The position numbers were made by a program, and so were the translations under genes. A stretch of DNA of 64,000 nt from a virus, in the IMG/VR virus record IMGVR_UViG_3300027659_000020, positions 1 to 64,000 of that record, one strand, 5' to 3'. Below, piece by piece: positions 1 to 8,210 of the stretch (position 1 is its first letter; each line of letters starts with the position of its first letter). The notes beneath the pieces are model-generated. The model did not search any database and was not told the origin of the DNA. It saw nothing but the letters and a program-made list of their open reading frames with translations.

Positions 1-255
1 GCTGAGTATCATAACGGCGAGGGCACGGTATCTGAGGGTACTGCCAAATCCAGCAAACCTTCGAGGAGTTCTCTAAGCGCAAAGGCCTGGACTGCCTCAG
101 AGAAGGCCGATGAAACCGGCGAGCGTGGTGATCACGACGCTGCTTTTGAACTTCATGCCAAAGCGGCGGAGGCCCACGAAGCGCATAATCCAAATGGTCG
201 CCTAGCTAGAGCCCACATGGATCAAGCCGAGTATCATAACGGCGAGGGCACGTAA
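1..255 (+). CDS. C-terminal part of a His/Ala-rich helical protein (5' partial)
   Basis: The reading frame is open from the first base and ends at TAA 253-255, so the N-terminus lies outside the window. The 84 visible residues are rich in Ala, His and Glu and look fully helical. The nonamer AEYHNGEGT occurs at the very start of the visible part and again as the last nine residues, so the protein has at least two repeat units of roughly 75 residues. The motif resembles the C-terminal ends of neighbouring small proteins (QANFHNDYGN at 1470-1832), which suggests a local family. Function unknown; an internal-head or injected protein is one guess. Confidence 0.7.
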   Translation, partial: AEYHNGEGTVSEGTAKSSKPSRSSLSAKAWTASEKADETGERGDHDAAFELHAKAAEAHEAHNPNGRLARAHMDQAEYHNGEGT

Positions 256-285
256 TCTCTAAACTATTCAATAGAACATACTACT

Positions 286-621
286 ATGACAGATAACAAA
301 TCAATCAAAAACGTCGCCGAGTCTTATCGCGCAATGCAAATTGCTGAAGATAGCCAACACTCATATAATTGGGGGGCCCATCGTGGCGCCGATGCATATT
401 CCCCAGAACAGCAGAAAGCACATGCTCAACTAGTTAGTCATCTAAGCGGCGGAAAAGTTACAGTCAAATTTGGCGCCGGTAAAGCAGATGGTTCACACAG
501 CATGCACTGGCATGGACCTATAGGCGACATCAAGAAGACTATTGCTAAGTACCATACTGGAACATCAAACGAAAACGCTCCTGATTGGGTAAAGAAATTT
601 CACCCTAAGCTGTTCGCTTAA
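286..621 (+). CDS. Small His-rich protein with VAESYRAM N-terminal motif
   Basis: 111 residues, no recognised domain. Residues 10-17 read VAESYRAM, nearly identical to VADSYRAM near the start of the protein at 1470-1832, while the remainder differs. It contains many His residues (HSMHWHG near residue 70) and ends with a basic, aromatic tail. A shared short N-terminal motif on otherwise different small proteins is reminiscent of T4 internal head proteins, whose N-terminal propeptide is removed by the prohead protease; that comparison is inference only. No Shine-Dalgarno sequence is visible before ATG 286. Confidence 0.65.
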   Translation: MTDNKSIKNVAESYRAMQIAEDSQHSYNWGAHRGADAYSPEQQKAHAQLVSHLSGGKVTVKFGAGKADGSHSMHWHGPIGDIKKTIAKYHTGTSNENAPDWVKKFHPKLFA

Positions 622-622
622 T

Positions 623-688
623 ATTGCGAAGTATCACGAGGGCAGGATGGAACACCACACAAATAGACGCTACGACTACGAGAACTAA
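623..688 (+). pseudogene. Possible decayed C-terminal fragment of the His-rich family
   Basis: Just after the preceding stop, a different frame encodes AKYHEGRMEHH followed by a Tyr/Asp-rich end and TAA at 686-688. AKYHEG resembles the AEYHNGEG repeat of the first protein in the window. It has no start codon of its own. It may be a leftover of a truncated paralogue, or chance. Confidence 0.25.
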
Positions 689-729
689 GATTATACTAAA
701 TAATCGTCAAAACCACTAACTCATTTATC

Positions 730-1041
730 ATGACTACATTATTCCAAAAGATCAAGAAAGCGCTGGGGTTTTACACCAGATATCCATATTACTATAAGAT
801 CGAGGACACCACTGGTGAACCTGTAAAGGTCTCATATGCTCCCACAGCGTCTATTGCTGAACCAATTCCTGAGGAGTCAATTATTTCGCAGGAAGCTGCA
901 ATTGACACCAAAGATGATGGTATTGATCTGTCGCCCATGACAAAACCGGAATTGTTTAAGTATGGTCGCGCGCGTGGAATTGCCGTATCTATGCAAATGA
1001 GGAAACAAGAAATTATTGATAAGATCAATGCACATCATTGA
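730..1041 (+). CDS. Small protein with SAP/Rho-N-like C-terminal helix pair
   Basis: 103 residues. The C-terminal part (about 68-101) reads MTKPELFKYGRARGI then MRKQEIIDKI. This spacing of a 'K-E-L-x-x-x-A/G-R-x-x-G-I' helix and a second 'R-K-x-E-I-I' helix is typical of SAP, HeH or Rho-N-type helix-extension-helix modules that bind nucleic acid. The N-terminus is basic and aromatic; the middle is Pro/Glu-rich and probably disordered. It precedes a late-type promoter. A DNA-associated role is inferred from the motif alone. Confidence 0.6.
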   Translation: MTTLFQKIKKALGFYTRYPYYYKIEDTTGEPVKVSYAPTASIAEPIPEESIISQEAAIDTKDDGIDLSPMTKPELFKYGRARGIAVSMQMRKQEIIDKINAHH

Positions 1042-1059
1042 TCTTTCATAGTGGTACCT

Positions 1060-1067
1060 CATAAATA
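1060..1067 (+). promoter_or_regulatory. Degenerate late promoter box CATAAATA
   Basis: CATAAATA lies five bases before ATG 1073. It differs by one base from the T4 late promoter TATAAATA seen elsewhere in this window at the same distance from start codons. Confidence 0.4.
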
Positions 1068-1072
1068 CCACT

Positions 1073-1441
1073 ATGAAGCTTTTTGATGAACTGACAGAGG
1101 ATAACTTTACGCTCTTTGCAGCCAAGCACTACAATAATCCACAGTGTCTGGACATTGCTGAATTTAAAGATGATCTTGCTCGTTTCAGGTATATCAAGCG
1201 GCTACTGCGCAGATATACTCAAACGGGCGAGCTTCAGGAACGACTAGTTCTGAACCATCTGATTATTATCTACAATGTCTTTGGAATCGAGGCCGCCAAC
1301 CGTATGTCCTTTTATCGAATTGAAGAAGAACTTTGGCCCGCGCTTAAAACGTTTCTGATCTATCTAAATTACCTACCAACAACTGAAAGAGTCGAGATAC
1401 CGCTCGACATGAAGATTGCCACAATACTCCGCCAAATATAA
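1073..1441 (+). CDS. Conserved T4-like phage protein of unknown function
   Basis: 122 residues, helical, with a block reading YNNPQCLDIAEFKDDL, RYIKRLLRRY and NVFGIEAANRM. I recall very similar blocks in uncharacterised proteins of cyanophage and pelagiphage T4-like genomes, so it is probably part of the conserved T4-like gene pool. It has no signal peptide or catalytic motif. A late-type promoter box immediately upstream suggests late expression. Confidence 0.7.
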   Translation: MKLFDELTEDNFTLFAAKHYNNPQCLDIAEFKDDLARFRYIKRLLRRYTQTGELQERLVLNHLIIIYNVFGIEAANRMSFYRIEEELWPALKTFLIYLNYLPTTERVEIPLDMKIATILRQI

Positions 1442-1469
1442 ACAAATCCACAATTAAGAAAGTACTACT

Positions 1470-1832
1470 ATGTCTTCACATACCAAAACCGTTGCGGATT
1501 CCTACCGCGCAATGAATTCGTTAACAGAAGCTCGCTTTAACGCCGGTGATACTGTTGCCCATCATTTGGCTGGTACTATTCATCATTTGAGTAGCGCTGC
1601 CGAGCTAGACGGACGTGAAGCGCACGAGCATGCGGAATTAGCATCAGCGCACGCAGATACTGCGGGCAAATTTGCTAATTCTAGTCGTGAACATGCAGAT
1701 GCTGCTCATGCACATGAAATAATGCGCGATTACTTTAAAAGTGTTACCGCAGGCCCATTCAATGACTCTGCTAAGCAATTGGCTGTCCACCATCGTAAAC
1801 AAGCTAATTTTCATAATGACTATGGCAATTAA
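1470..1832 (+). CDS. His/Ala-rich helical protein with VADSYRAM motif
   Basis: 120 residues, rich in Ala and His, predicted almost entirely helical. Residues 8-15 are VADSYRAM, shared with the protein at 286-621. The middle carries Ala-His-rich heptad-like stretches (AHEHAELASAHADTAGKF), and the end reads QANFHNDYGN, resembling QAEYHNGEGT at the end of the first protein. It therefore links the N-terminal motif of one neighbour with the C-terminal motif of another. Function unknown. Confidence 0.65.
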   Translation: MSSHTKTVADSYRAMNSLTEARFNAGDTVAHHLAGTIHHLSSAAELDGREAHEHAELASAHADTAGKFANSSREHADAAHAHEIMRDYFKSVTAGPFNDSAKQLAVHHRKQANFHNDYGN

Positions 1833-1859
1833 CGACCATAGTAATATACCACAACAATT

Positions 1860-2228
1860 ATGAACCAATACACAATAACCTCACTAGGTCAAGCATTTGC
1901 GGAAATTTCTGAGTCACTTCGCTTAAACCCAGACCATATTGTTCACCATGATGGCCAATCCGCGGATTTTGCAAAAGCTTATGTAGCTGCGCATAAAGGA
2001 GATTATTCGGCATCTGCGCCAAGTCCAAAGCATATTAAAGATCAAGAAGAATTCCACAACAACTATGATGTGACTCATGTCCATAGTGGATTTGCGGGCA
2101 CTGGCACAGATCAGTTTACTCACAAATTAACTGGTAATAAGTTCGAAGTTGCACGGCGCTCAAACGGCAGGGGGTTTTATGGCACAGACCATACTATTCG
2201 CAAGCTGCAACGTGATATTAAGCCGTAA
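1860..2228 (+). CDS. Small His-rich protein, fourth member of the local cluster
   Basis: 122 residues. It contains a DQEEFHNNYD stretch related to the FHNDYGN ending of the preceding protein, a Gly/Thr segment (GFAGTGTDQFTHKL) and a basic C-terminus. No known domain. It starts 28 bases after the previous gene and ends six bases before the next, so the cluster is probably co-transcribed. Confidence 0.6.
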   Translation: MNQYTITSLGQAFAEISESLRLNPDHIVHHDGQSADFAKAYVAAHKGDYSASAPSPKHIKDQEEFHNNYDVTHVHSGFAGTGTDQFTHKLTGNKFEVARRSNGRGFYGTDHTIRKLQRDIKP

Positions 2229-2233
2229 TCTCT

Positions 2234-2824
2234 ATGGGTCTGATCTCTCGTACAGCTGATCTCTACTACACATTCCGGTTTCTAAAGATTCTGGTGACAC
2301 CCTGGGAAGAGATGGATGCGTTTAAGCATGGCATCATTGATCGGGATGGAACTGTGCTGCGTAAGTCATCTGAGCTTAAGACTGATGCCGAGCGCTCATC
2401 ATACACCACATTCCACCGTCTGGTGTTCAATCTCAAGAAGCTACTCAATAAAGTACCTCTGGGAAAGACGCGGATTGCATCTTATGCAGCAGCGCTGTAT
2501 CTGCTGAAAGAAGAAACGGGCATGAGCGATAAGGGTATTCGCGCTATGCTCGAGAAGATCGAGGGAATTGACTTTGATCTTGCACTACAGGAAAACACAT
2601 GGTTTCTCAATGATAAGGGTTACCTGCAACCTGGCACTTACTCTTTGAGAAATAACTTACCATTACTCTCAACTGGCGAGGTTCGCGCTCACTCAGGCAC
2701 TAAGATTGATGTGACAGAGGCAGTCTCACCTGCTGGTAGTATTATAGGAATTCCGGTGTTCCATGTCAAGCATAGAAACACTCAGCAGCTAATCTGTATA
2801 ACCACCGAAGACATTACTCGCTAA
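2234..2824 (+). CDS. Conserved T4-like phage protein, possibly virion-associated
   Basis: 196 residues. The N-terminus MGLISRTADLYYTFRFLKIL and the block FHRLVFNLKKLLNKVPLGKTRIASYAAALYLLKE match, from memory, uncharacterised proteins found in marine T4-like phages. No catalytic motif is visible. The stop codon overlaps the start of the next gene (TAATG), so the two are translationally coupled. Confidence 0.65.
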   Translation: MGLISRTADLYYTFRFLKILVTPWEEMDAFKHGIIDRDGTVLRKSSELKTDAERSSYTTFHRLVFNLKKLLNKVPLGKTRIASYAAALYLLKEETGMSDKGIRAMLEKIEGIDFDLALQENTWFLNDKGYLQPGTYSLRNNLPLLSTGEVRAHSGTKIDVTEAVSPAGSIIGIPVFHVKHRNTQQLICITTEDITR

Positions 2825-3186
2825 TGAAGCCACTACGAAAACTCCGCGAGGATGGATCACCGGCCGCAGCCGTCAGTGCAACTCCTGCTGCACCTACCAA
2901 CCGTACAGGAGATACTGCTAGTATGTCAATGCCTACTACGGCACATCCTGGGCAAGTATTTCGTCGCTACAAACAATTTGATCTGGAACCAGAGACATTC
3001 AGAAAGTTTGAAAAGGGCAGAATGAAGTTTGAGCGTTGGTCTAAGTTTCTCAATATGGAAAATGAGAACCACAAAGCCATTTATGACTATGCTAACCAGA
3101 ATCGCAAAAACGATCATCTGATAGTGATTCGAGATATCAACACAGGAGCTCTTAGAGCTATTCGTCGTCGGCACCCAGTTGAGTAA
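2824..3186 (+). CDS. Conserved small phage protein
   Basis: 120 residues. The first 45 residues are Ala/Pro/Thr-rich and probably disordered; the remainder is basic and helical, with FDLEPETFRKFEKGRMKFERW. It begins on the stop codon of the previous gene. I recognise it as a type of conserved hypothetical in T4-like phages, but no function is known to me. Confidence 0.65.
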   Translation: MKPLRKLREDGSPAAAVSATPAAPTNRTGDTASMSMPTTAHPGQVFRRYKQFDLEPETFRKFEKGRMKFERWSKFLNMENENHKAIYDYANQNRKNDHLIVIRDINTGALRAIRRRHPVE

Positions 3187-3192
3187 GTTATT

Positions 3193-3233
3193 ACCGCTAG
3201 CGGTGTTTCACTCTGGTGTAAAAACACCGGAGT
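3193..3233 (+). terminator. Two hairpins ending the leftmost gene cluster
   Basis: A 12-base palindrome (ACCGCTAGCGGT, 3193-3204) followed by TGTTT is directly followed by a second hairpin (ACTCTGGTGT / ACACCGGAGT, 3210-3233, loop AAAA). There is no long T tract, so termination strength is uncertain. Confidence 0.45.
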
Positions 3234-3276
3234 ATAGATATCTCACTGTGTTTTTGAGGCCACTGCGGTTTAAAGG

Positions 3277-3305
3277 TTTACAAGTACCTATGAATAGGAT
3301 ACAGT
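3277..3305 (+). promoter_or_regulatory. Early-type promoter for ribonucleotide reductase genes
   Basis: TTTACA (3277-3282), a 17-base spacer and TACAGT (3300-3305) match the promoter family found repeatedly in this window. It lies 30 bases before the nrdB start. Confidence 0.5.
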
Positions 3306-3334
3306 AATACTCTGTCATTTAAGACCTACCAACT

Positions 3335-4309
3335 ATGATTTTTGAAGAACAAATATCGCGCAAGCCGGATCATTATCCCTGGACTGAAGAGTTCATTACC
3401 GCCATGCACAATGGCTTTTGGTCCGACAAGGAGTTCAATTTTCAGAGTGATGTTCAGGACTTTAAGACTGAGTTAACTGAACAGGAGCGTGAGATGATCT
3501 CGCGCTGCTTATCTGCCATTGGTCAGATCGAAGTAGCAGTTAAGACTTTCTGGGCCAAGATTGGAGAGAATCTTCCACATCCATCTATTACAGATTTGGG
3601 TTATGTGATGGCCAATGTAGAGGTGATCCATAATAATGCATATGAGCGTCTGCTTAGAGTTCTTGAGATGGAGCATCTATTCGAGGAGAATCTTAAGCTC
3701 GACATCATTCAAGGGCGAGTGCAGTACCTAAGAAAGTATCTCAGGAAACACTACAAGGATTCGCGCAAACAGTATGTCTATTCGCTAATTCTGTTCACGC
3801 TCTATGTAGAGAATGTGTCGCTATTCAGCCAATTTTATACTATCAACTGGTTTAATCGCTTTCGGAATGTTCTCAAAGATACCGCTCAACAAGTTGCTTA
3901 TACCTCCCGCGAGGAGCTACTGCACGCTATGGTGGGCATTAAGCTGGTTAATGTGATCCGTGAGGAGCATCCTGAGCTATTCGATAACGAGCTCATCGAG
4001 CGTATCCGTCATGAGTGTAAAGAAGCATATAATGCAGAAGCTAAGATTATCGACTGGGCCGTTAATGGCTACAATGCAGAAGGTCTGAGCGCTGATATTC
4101 TAAAAGAGTTCATTAAGTTCCGCCTGAATGATTCATTAGTTCAGATTGGTATTGCACCGATATTTGAGAACCTAGACCAGAAACTCCTAGATAAGACTAC
4201 ATGGTTTGACGAGGATGTTCTGGGAAATAACTCGACAGACTTCTTCTTTAAGCGTCCGGTAGAATACGCAAAGAAATCGCAATCTTACCAAGCGTCCGAT
4301 CTATTTTAA
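3335..4309 (+). CDS. nrdB: Class I ribonucleotide reductase, small (R2) subunit
   Basis: 324 residues, close to the usual R2 length. It houses the di-iron centre and tyrosyl radical that start ribonucleotide reduction, supplying dNTPs for phage DNA synthesis. Family residues are visible: E66 in QIEVAV, the E96-x-x-H99 pair followed by radical Tyr Y103 (EVIHNNAY), Glu in LYVENVSLF, and EELLH for the last Glu/His pair. The first ligand position, an Asp in E. coli R2, appears to be Glu here. The C-terminus ends in aromatic and acidic residues, as expected for docking to R1. nrdA follows four bases later, so the two form an operon with order nrdB-nrdA. An early-type promoter precedes it. Confidence 0.95.
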   Translation: MIFEEQISRKPDHYPWTEEFITAMHNGFWSDKEFNFQSDVQDFKTELTEQEREMISRCLSAIGQIEVAVKTFWAKIGENLPHPSITDLGYVMANVEVIHNNAYERLLRVLEMEHLFEENLKLDIIQGRVQYLRKYLRKHYKDSRKQYVYSLILFTLYVENVSLFSQFYTINWFNRFRNVLKDTAQQVAYTSREELLHAMVGIKLVNVIREEHPELFDNELIERIRHECKEAYNAEAKIIDWAVNGYNAEGLSADILKEFIKFRLNDSLVQIGIAPIFENLDQKLLDKTTWFDEDVLGNNSTDFFFKRPVEYAKKSQSYQASDLF

Positions 4310-4313
4310 TTGA

Positions 4314-5963
4314 ATGAACGACCGATATTATTGGCTCAATGAGGACTCGCGCCTCTTTCTTGAACGTGGATATCTGGCTACTGGCCAGACGCCTGAGCAT
4401 CGTATTCGGCATATTGCTGAGGCTGCAGAGGAAATTTTGCGAGTTCCTGGGTTTGCGAATAAGTTCGAGGATTATATGTCTAGAGGATGGTATTCACTGT
4501 CTAGTCCAATCTGGGCAAATTTCGGCATACCACGCGGCCTACCGATCTCATGCTTTGGATCATACATCTCCGACAAGCTTGAGTGTATTCTAGAGAAGAC
4601 AGCAGAGGTTGGAATGATGACAAAGATGGGTGGAGGCACGTCTGCATACTTTGGCGCACTTCGTCCTCGCGGCGCTGAGATCTCAACCGGTGGTAAATCT
4701 TCTGGCCCAGTTCATTTTATGGAGATGTTTGAGACTACCACAAATGTAGTCTCTCAATCAAATGTTCGCCGAGGATCTTTTGCTGCATATATGCCAATCG
4801 AGCATTCAGATATTCTGGAGTTCTTGCAGATTCGATCTGATGGCCATTCCATTCAGAATCTGTCTATTGGCGTAACTATCACAGATGAGTGGATGAAGTC
4901 GATGGTTGGAGGAGATGAAGGCAAGCGCAAGATCTGGAGTAAGGTTATTCAGAAGCGCTTTGAGTCTGGTTATCCCTACATCGTATTCTCGGATAATGTA
5001 AACAATAATGCCCCGCAGGTCTACAAAGACAAAGGCCGCAAGATTGTAGCCTCTAATCTGTGCTCTGAGATTGCGCTGTCCTCAAACGAGGAAGAATCAT
5101 TTGTCTGTAATCTGAGCAGCATGAACCTGCTGCACTACGATGAATGGAAGGATACCGATGCAGCTGAGACGCTAACGTGGTTTCTTGATGCAGTAATGAC
5201 AGAGTTTATTCGCAAAGTAGCAGGTCTGCCATTCATGGAAGCTCCGTATAAGTTTGCAGTATCTCAACGTGCTCTGGGCATCGGTGTGCTGGGATGGCAC
5301 TCATATCTACAGTCTAAGATGATTCCGTTTGAGTCATTCGAAGCTAAGCTACTGAATGTGCAGATTCATAGGCTACTACGAGATAAAACTCAGGCAGCAT
5401 CCCGTGAAATGGCTAAGGTATTTGGCGAGCCTGAGCTTTTACGCGGCTATGGTTTACGGAATGTCACTACATTAGCTATCGCTCCAACAACAAGCTCAAG
5501 CTTTATTCTTGGTCAGGTATCACCCTCCGTTGAGCCGCTGAACTCTAATTACTTCGTGAAGGATCTGTCAAAAGGCAAGTTCACTTACAAGAATCCTTAC
5601 CTTCAGGCGGTGCTCGAAAAACACGGCAAAAACGATAAGGCAGTATGGCAGACAATTTTAGTTAGAGGCGGAACAGTACAACATCTCGACTTCCTCTCCG
5701 AAAATGAAAAAGAAGTATTCAAGACCTTCGGCGAGATTTCACAAAAGGAAATCTTGATTCAGGCCTCTGCTCGTCAAAAGTACATTGATCAGAGCCAGTC
5801 AATCAATCTGATGATTCATCCTAAGACATTACCTAAGGACGTCAATCAGCTAATAATCTTTGCATGGGAGCAGGGAATTAAGAGTCTGTACTATCAGCGT
5901 GGCACCAACCCAGCACAGGAACTGGGGCGTAACCTACTCCACTGTGCATCATGTGAGGCATAA
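4314..5963 (+). CDS. nrdA: Class I ribonucleotide reductase, large (R1) subunit, short form
   Basis: 549 residues, much shorter than E. coli R1 (about 760). The N-terminal ATP cone is missing, so allosteric overall activity control by ATP/dATP is probably lost, as in other phage enzymes. Catalytic features are present: C80 (ISCFGS) and C265 (VCNLSSMNL) as the redox pair, thiyl-radical C250 within SNLCSEI with N248 and E252, the Y526-Y527 radical-transfer pair (YYQRG) and the C-terminal CASC pair that is re-reduced by glutaredoxin or thioredoxin. It works with the nrdB product encoded immediately upstream. Confidence 0.95.
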   Translation: MNDRYYWLNEDSRLFLERGYLATGQTPEHRIRHIAEAAEEILRVPGFANKFEDYMSRGWYSLSSPIWANFGIPRGLPISCFGSYISDKLECILEKTAEVGMMTKMGGGTSAYFGALRPRGAEISTGGKSSGPVHFMEMFETTTNVVSQSNVRRGSFAAYMPIEHSDILEFLQIRSDGHSIQNLSIGVTITDEWMKSMVGGDEGKRKIWSKVIQKRFESGYPYIVFSDNVNNNAPQVYKDKGRKIVASNLCSEIALSSNEEESFVCNLSSMNLLHYDEWKDTDAAETLTWFLDAVMTEFIRKVAGLPFMEAPYKFAVSQRALGIGVLGWHSYLQSKMIPFESFEAKLLNVQIHRLLRDKTQAASREMAKVFGEPELLRGYGLRNVTTLAIAPTTSSSFILGQVSPSVEPLNSNYFVKDLSKGKFTYKNPYLQAVLEKHGKNDKAVWQTILVRGGTVQHLDFLSENEKEVFKTFGEISQKEILIQASARQKYIDQSQSINLMIHPKTLPKDVNQLIIFAWEQGIKSLYYQRGTNPAQELGRNLLHCASCEA

Positions 5964-5966
5964 CCA

Positions 5967-6149
5967 ATGAAGATCGAAAAAGAATGTAACTGCTGTGGAG
6001 CCCTATACTCTATCGGGTTTGACCTGATCTCAAATGATCTGGATCCAGAGCAGGATACTAATGCTAACGATGGAGATGAATTCTATCCTGAGTTCTGTCC
6101 TTTCTGTGGCTCACATGAATCGGAAGAGGATACGATAGAGGATGATTGA
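5967..6149 (+). CDS. Small acidic zinc-ribbon protein
   Basis: 60 residues with two Cys clusters, CNCC (residues 8-11) and CPFC (44-47), likely one zinc ribbon, and a very acidic tail. It begins three bases after nrdA and may be co-translated. A role with ribonucleotide reductase is possible from position only. Confidence 0.6.
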   Translation: MKIEKECNCCGALYSIGFDLISNDLDPEQDTNANDGDEFYPEFCPFCGSHESEEDTIEDD

Positions 6150-6175
6150 AGAAACTCTGATAGATACCATTAACT

Positions 6176-6592
6176 ATGTGGTACTATCAGAATGCGCTAT
6201 TTGATCCAGGGGAAGGCGAGCTCGATCCCAAGAAGGATATCGGGTTTGTCTACTGTATTACCAATCTGGTAAATGGCCGAAAGTATATCGGTAAGAAATT
6301 GTTCTTCAGCTCGAAGAGCAAGCAGATTAAGGGTAAGAAAAAGAAGTTCAAGATTGAGTCGGATTGGCGCAAGTACTACGGCTCAAACGCCGCAATCCAG
6401 CAGGATGTGAAGGACCTAGGTGCCGAAAGCTTTCGGCGCGAGATCCTTTATCTCTGTATCTCAAAATCAGAATGCAGTTACTGGGAGGCATATGAGCAGT
6501 TCACGCGCAAAGCTATCCTAGATAAGAACTATTACAATGATTGGCTAACCTGCAAGATCACGCGAAAACATTTGGCTAAATTGCAATTTTGA
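6176..6592 (+). CDS. GIY-YIG-family nuclease-like protein
   Basis: 138 residues. Residues 22-41 contain GFVYCITNLVNGRKYIGKK, a GIY-YIG core with VYC in place of GIY and KYIGKK for YIG. A basic Lys-rich loop (about 45-60) and a later Glu in SYWEAYEQF fit the metal-binding position of the family. It may be a homing-type or conserved T4-like endonuclease. No intron surrounds it. Confidence 0.75.
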   Translation: MWYYQNALFDPGEGELDPKKDIGFVYCITNLVNGRKYIGKKLFFSSKSKQIKGKKKKFKIESDWRKYYGSNAAIQQDVKDLGAESFRREILYLCISKSECSYWEAYEQFTRKAILDKNYYNDWLTCKITRKHLAKLQF

Positions 6593-6594
6593 TG

Positions 6595-6623
6595 TTTACA
6601 AACCTGAGTGCTCGGTGTAGGGT
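6595..6623 (+). promoter_or_regulatory. Early-type promoter for the RNase H gene
   Basis: TTTACA (6595-6600), 17 bases, TAGGGT (6618-6623). The predicted transcription start falls about three bases before ATG 6633, so the mRNA would be almost leaderless. Confidence 0.6.
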
Positions 6624-6632
6624 ATCGTTACT

Positions 6633-7490
6633 ATGATTATCGTAGATTATTCTGGTGTCGCTATTGCCAATCTGTTTGCAATGAAAGCGGAGGTGTCAGA
6701 ACACTTAGTGAGGCATATGATTCTGAACTCGCTTCGAATGTATAACGTCAAGTACCGACACGAGTATGGCCAGATGGTTGTAGCCTGCGACGGCGGCAAT
6801 ACCTGGCGTAAGCAACTCTATCCGCAGTATAAGGCACACCGCAAGAAGAACCGCGAAGACAGCGGCCTCGATTGGACAGAGTTCTTCCGCATTCTCGGCA
6901 CAGTGCGCGATGAGATTAAAGAAAATCTGCCGTTCAAGGTTGTCCACTTACACGGCATAGAGGCAGACGATGTTATTGCCACAATGGTGTATCAGACGCA
7001 AGAATTCGGTAAAGGCGAGCCCGTAATGATTATCTCGGCTGACAAGGATTTTGTGCAACTGCACCAGTATAAAAACGTCAAGCAGTTCAGTCCGATGACA
7101 AAGGGTCTTATTAAAGAAGGCGATCCGGTTGCATATCTCTATGAGCATATTTTTCGCGGAGATTCCGGCGATGGCATTCCGAATGTTCTGTCGCCAGATA
7201 ATACCTTTGTAGATAGTATCCGTCAAAAACCAGTCACCACCAAGAAGATTGACGAATGGGTTAAGAATATCTCCAATCTTCAATCTGTTATGGATCAGGA
7301 GACTTATCGCAATTATCAGCGCAACCGCGCTCTGATCGATTTGTCTGCTATTCCTCCTACCAAAAAGCTTGAGATCATAAATACATTCGAGGCAGTGAAA
7401 CCAGCTTCAAACACACTAAACTATCTGATTGGCAAACGTTGCGCTCAACTCATTGAGTGCGCCGCGGAATTTAATTCTATCACACTATGA
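6633..7490 (+). CDS. rnh: T4-type RNase H, 5'-3' exonuclease of the FEN family
   Basis: 285 residues, similar in size to T4 RNase H (305). It would remove RNA primers from lagging-strand fragments together with gp32, also encoded in this window. FEN-family motifs appear in order: VDYSG near the start, ACDGGNTWRKQLYPQYKAHRK, the acidic GIEADDVIA, SADKDFVQL, and GDSGDGIPN before the helix-three-turn-helix region. The acidic residues in these motifs are the two metal sites of the family. Its stop overlaps the start of the next gene by four bases. Confidence 0.92.
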   Translation: MIIVDYSGVAIANLFAMKAEVSEHLVRHMILNSLRMYNVKYRHEYGQMVVACDGGNTWRKQLYPQYKAHRKKNREDSGLDWTEFFRILGTVRDEIKENLPFKVVHLHGIEADDVIATMVYQTQEFGKGEPVMIISADKDFVQLHQYKNVKQFSPMTKGLIKEGDPVAYLYEHIFRGDSGDGIPNVLSPDNTFVDSIRQKPVTTKKIDEWVKNISNLQSVMDQETYRNYQRNRALIDLSAIPPTKKLEIINTFEAVKPASNTLNYLIGKRCAQLIECAAEFNSITL

Positions 7491-7921
7491 AATACCTGAA
7501 AATCTACGAGGTGCTTTACAAGGCCTCTAATGCCGCTGCTACTGAAGAAAAGATTGCAATTCTCAAGGAGAATGATTCGCTAGCTCTCCGTGATGTTCTG
7601 CGCGCATCATTTGATGACAGCATTATCTTCACGCTTCCTGCTGGTATTCCAGGATATAAATCTGCCCTTTCAAATGAAGGACTTGCTCCAACCGATCTTC
7701 GGCGCGTTACCACTCACTTTACTTACTTCGTCAAAGGCGGCGAGGGCGAGAAACTCAAGCCAGCAAAGCGCGAATCCATGTTTATGGCTATCCTTGAAGG
7801 CGTGCATCCAGAAGATGCAAATGTTGTCTGTCAAATGAAGGAAAAGACTCTAGGAACCAAGTTTCCCGGAATTACCAAAGATCTGGTAAAAACTGTCTGG
7901 CCAAAATTGATTGCCAAATAA
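7487..7921 (+). CDS. Conserved T4-like phage protein
   Basis: 144 residues, mixed alpha/beta. It overlaps rnh by four bases, so translation is probably coupled. The segment SLALRDVLRASFDDSIIFTLP with a later GITKDLVKTVWP resembles, from memory, an uncharacterised protein family common in marine T4-like phages. Position suggests a role in replication, but nothing in the sequence shows one. Confidence 0.65.
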   Translation: MKYLKIYEVLYKASNAAATEEKIAILKENDSLALRDVLRASFDDSIIFTLPAGIPGYKSALSNEGLAPTDLRRVTTHFTYFVKGGEGEKLKPAKRESMFMAILEGVHPEDANVVCQMKEKTLGTKFPGITKDLVKTVWPKLIAK

Positions 7922-7979
7922 TTCTTTGATGGCACACCTTGTGCTCACTATATCATGGCTTAACCCGTAATAACAACCC

Positions 7980-8159
7980 ATGATTACAAACCAACTGGAA
8001 AGACTCAAGCAAGACTGTCTAGAACTCGATTATTTCGTTCAGCGCTTACAGAAAGAAGGCAATGAAAAACGAGTTCAGGCTTTACAGCGAAAACAGCAGT
8101 ATCTTGAGGAATATATCCAGTCAATGCAACTAAGCCCACCAGCCGAGTTTGCGGCCTGA
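7980..8159 (+). CDS. Small coiled-coil protein
   Basis: 59 residues, MITNQLERLKQDCLEL followed by Gln/Lys-rich helix and a short Pro/Ala tail. The heptad pattern predicts a coiled coil over most of its length. It has an ATG start at 7980 and a TGA stop at 8157-8159 in otherwise unoccupied DNA. Function unknown. Confidence 0.6.
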   Translation: MITNQLERLKQDCLELDYFVQRLQKEGNEKRVQALQRKQQYLEEYIQSMQLSPPAEFAA

Positions 8160-8169
8160 GTATTTTTAG

Positions 8170-8198
8170 TTTACATCCTGCGCAAAGTAGGATAAAGT
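8170..8198 (+). promoter_or_regulatory. Early-type promoter
   Basis: TTTACA (8170-8175), 17 bases, TAAAGT (8193-8198). The spacer also holds TAGGAT, the usual -10 of this family, at an unusual distance of 12 bases, so the exact -10 is ambiguous. ATG 8211 is about six bases after the predicted start. Confidence 0.5.
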
Positions 8199-8210
8199 AT
8201 AGTCTATATT

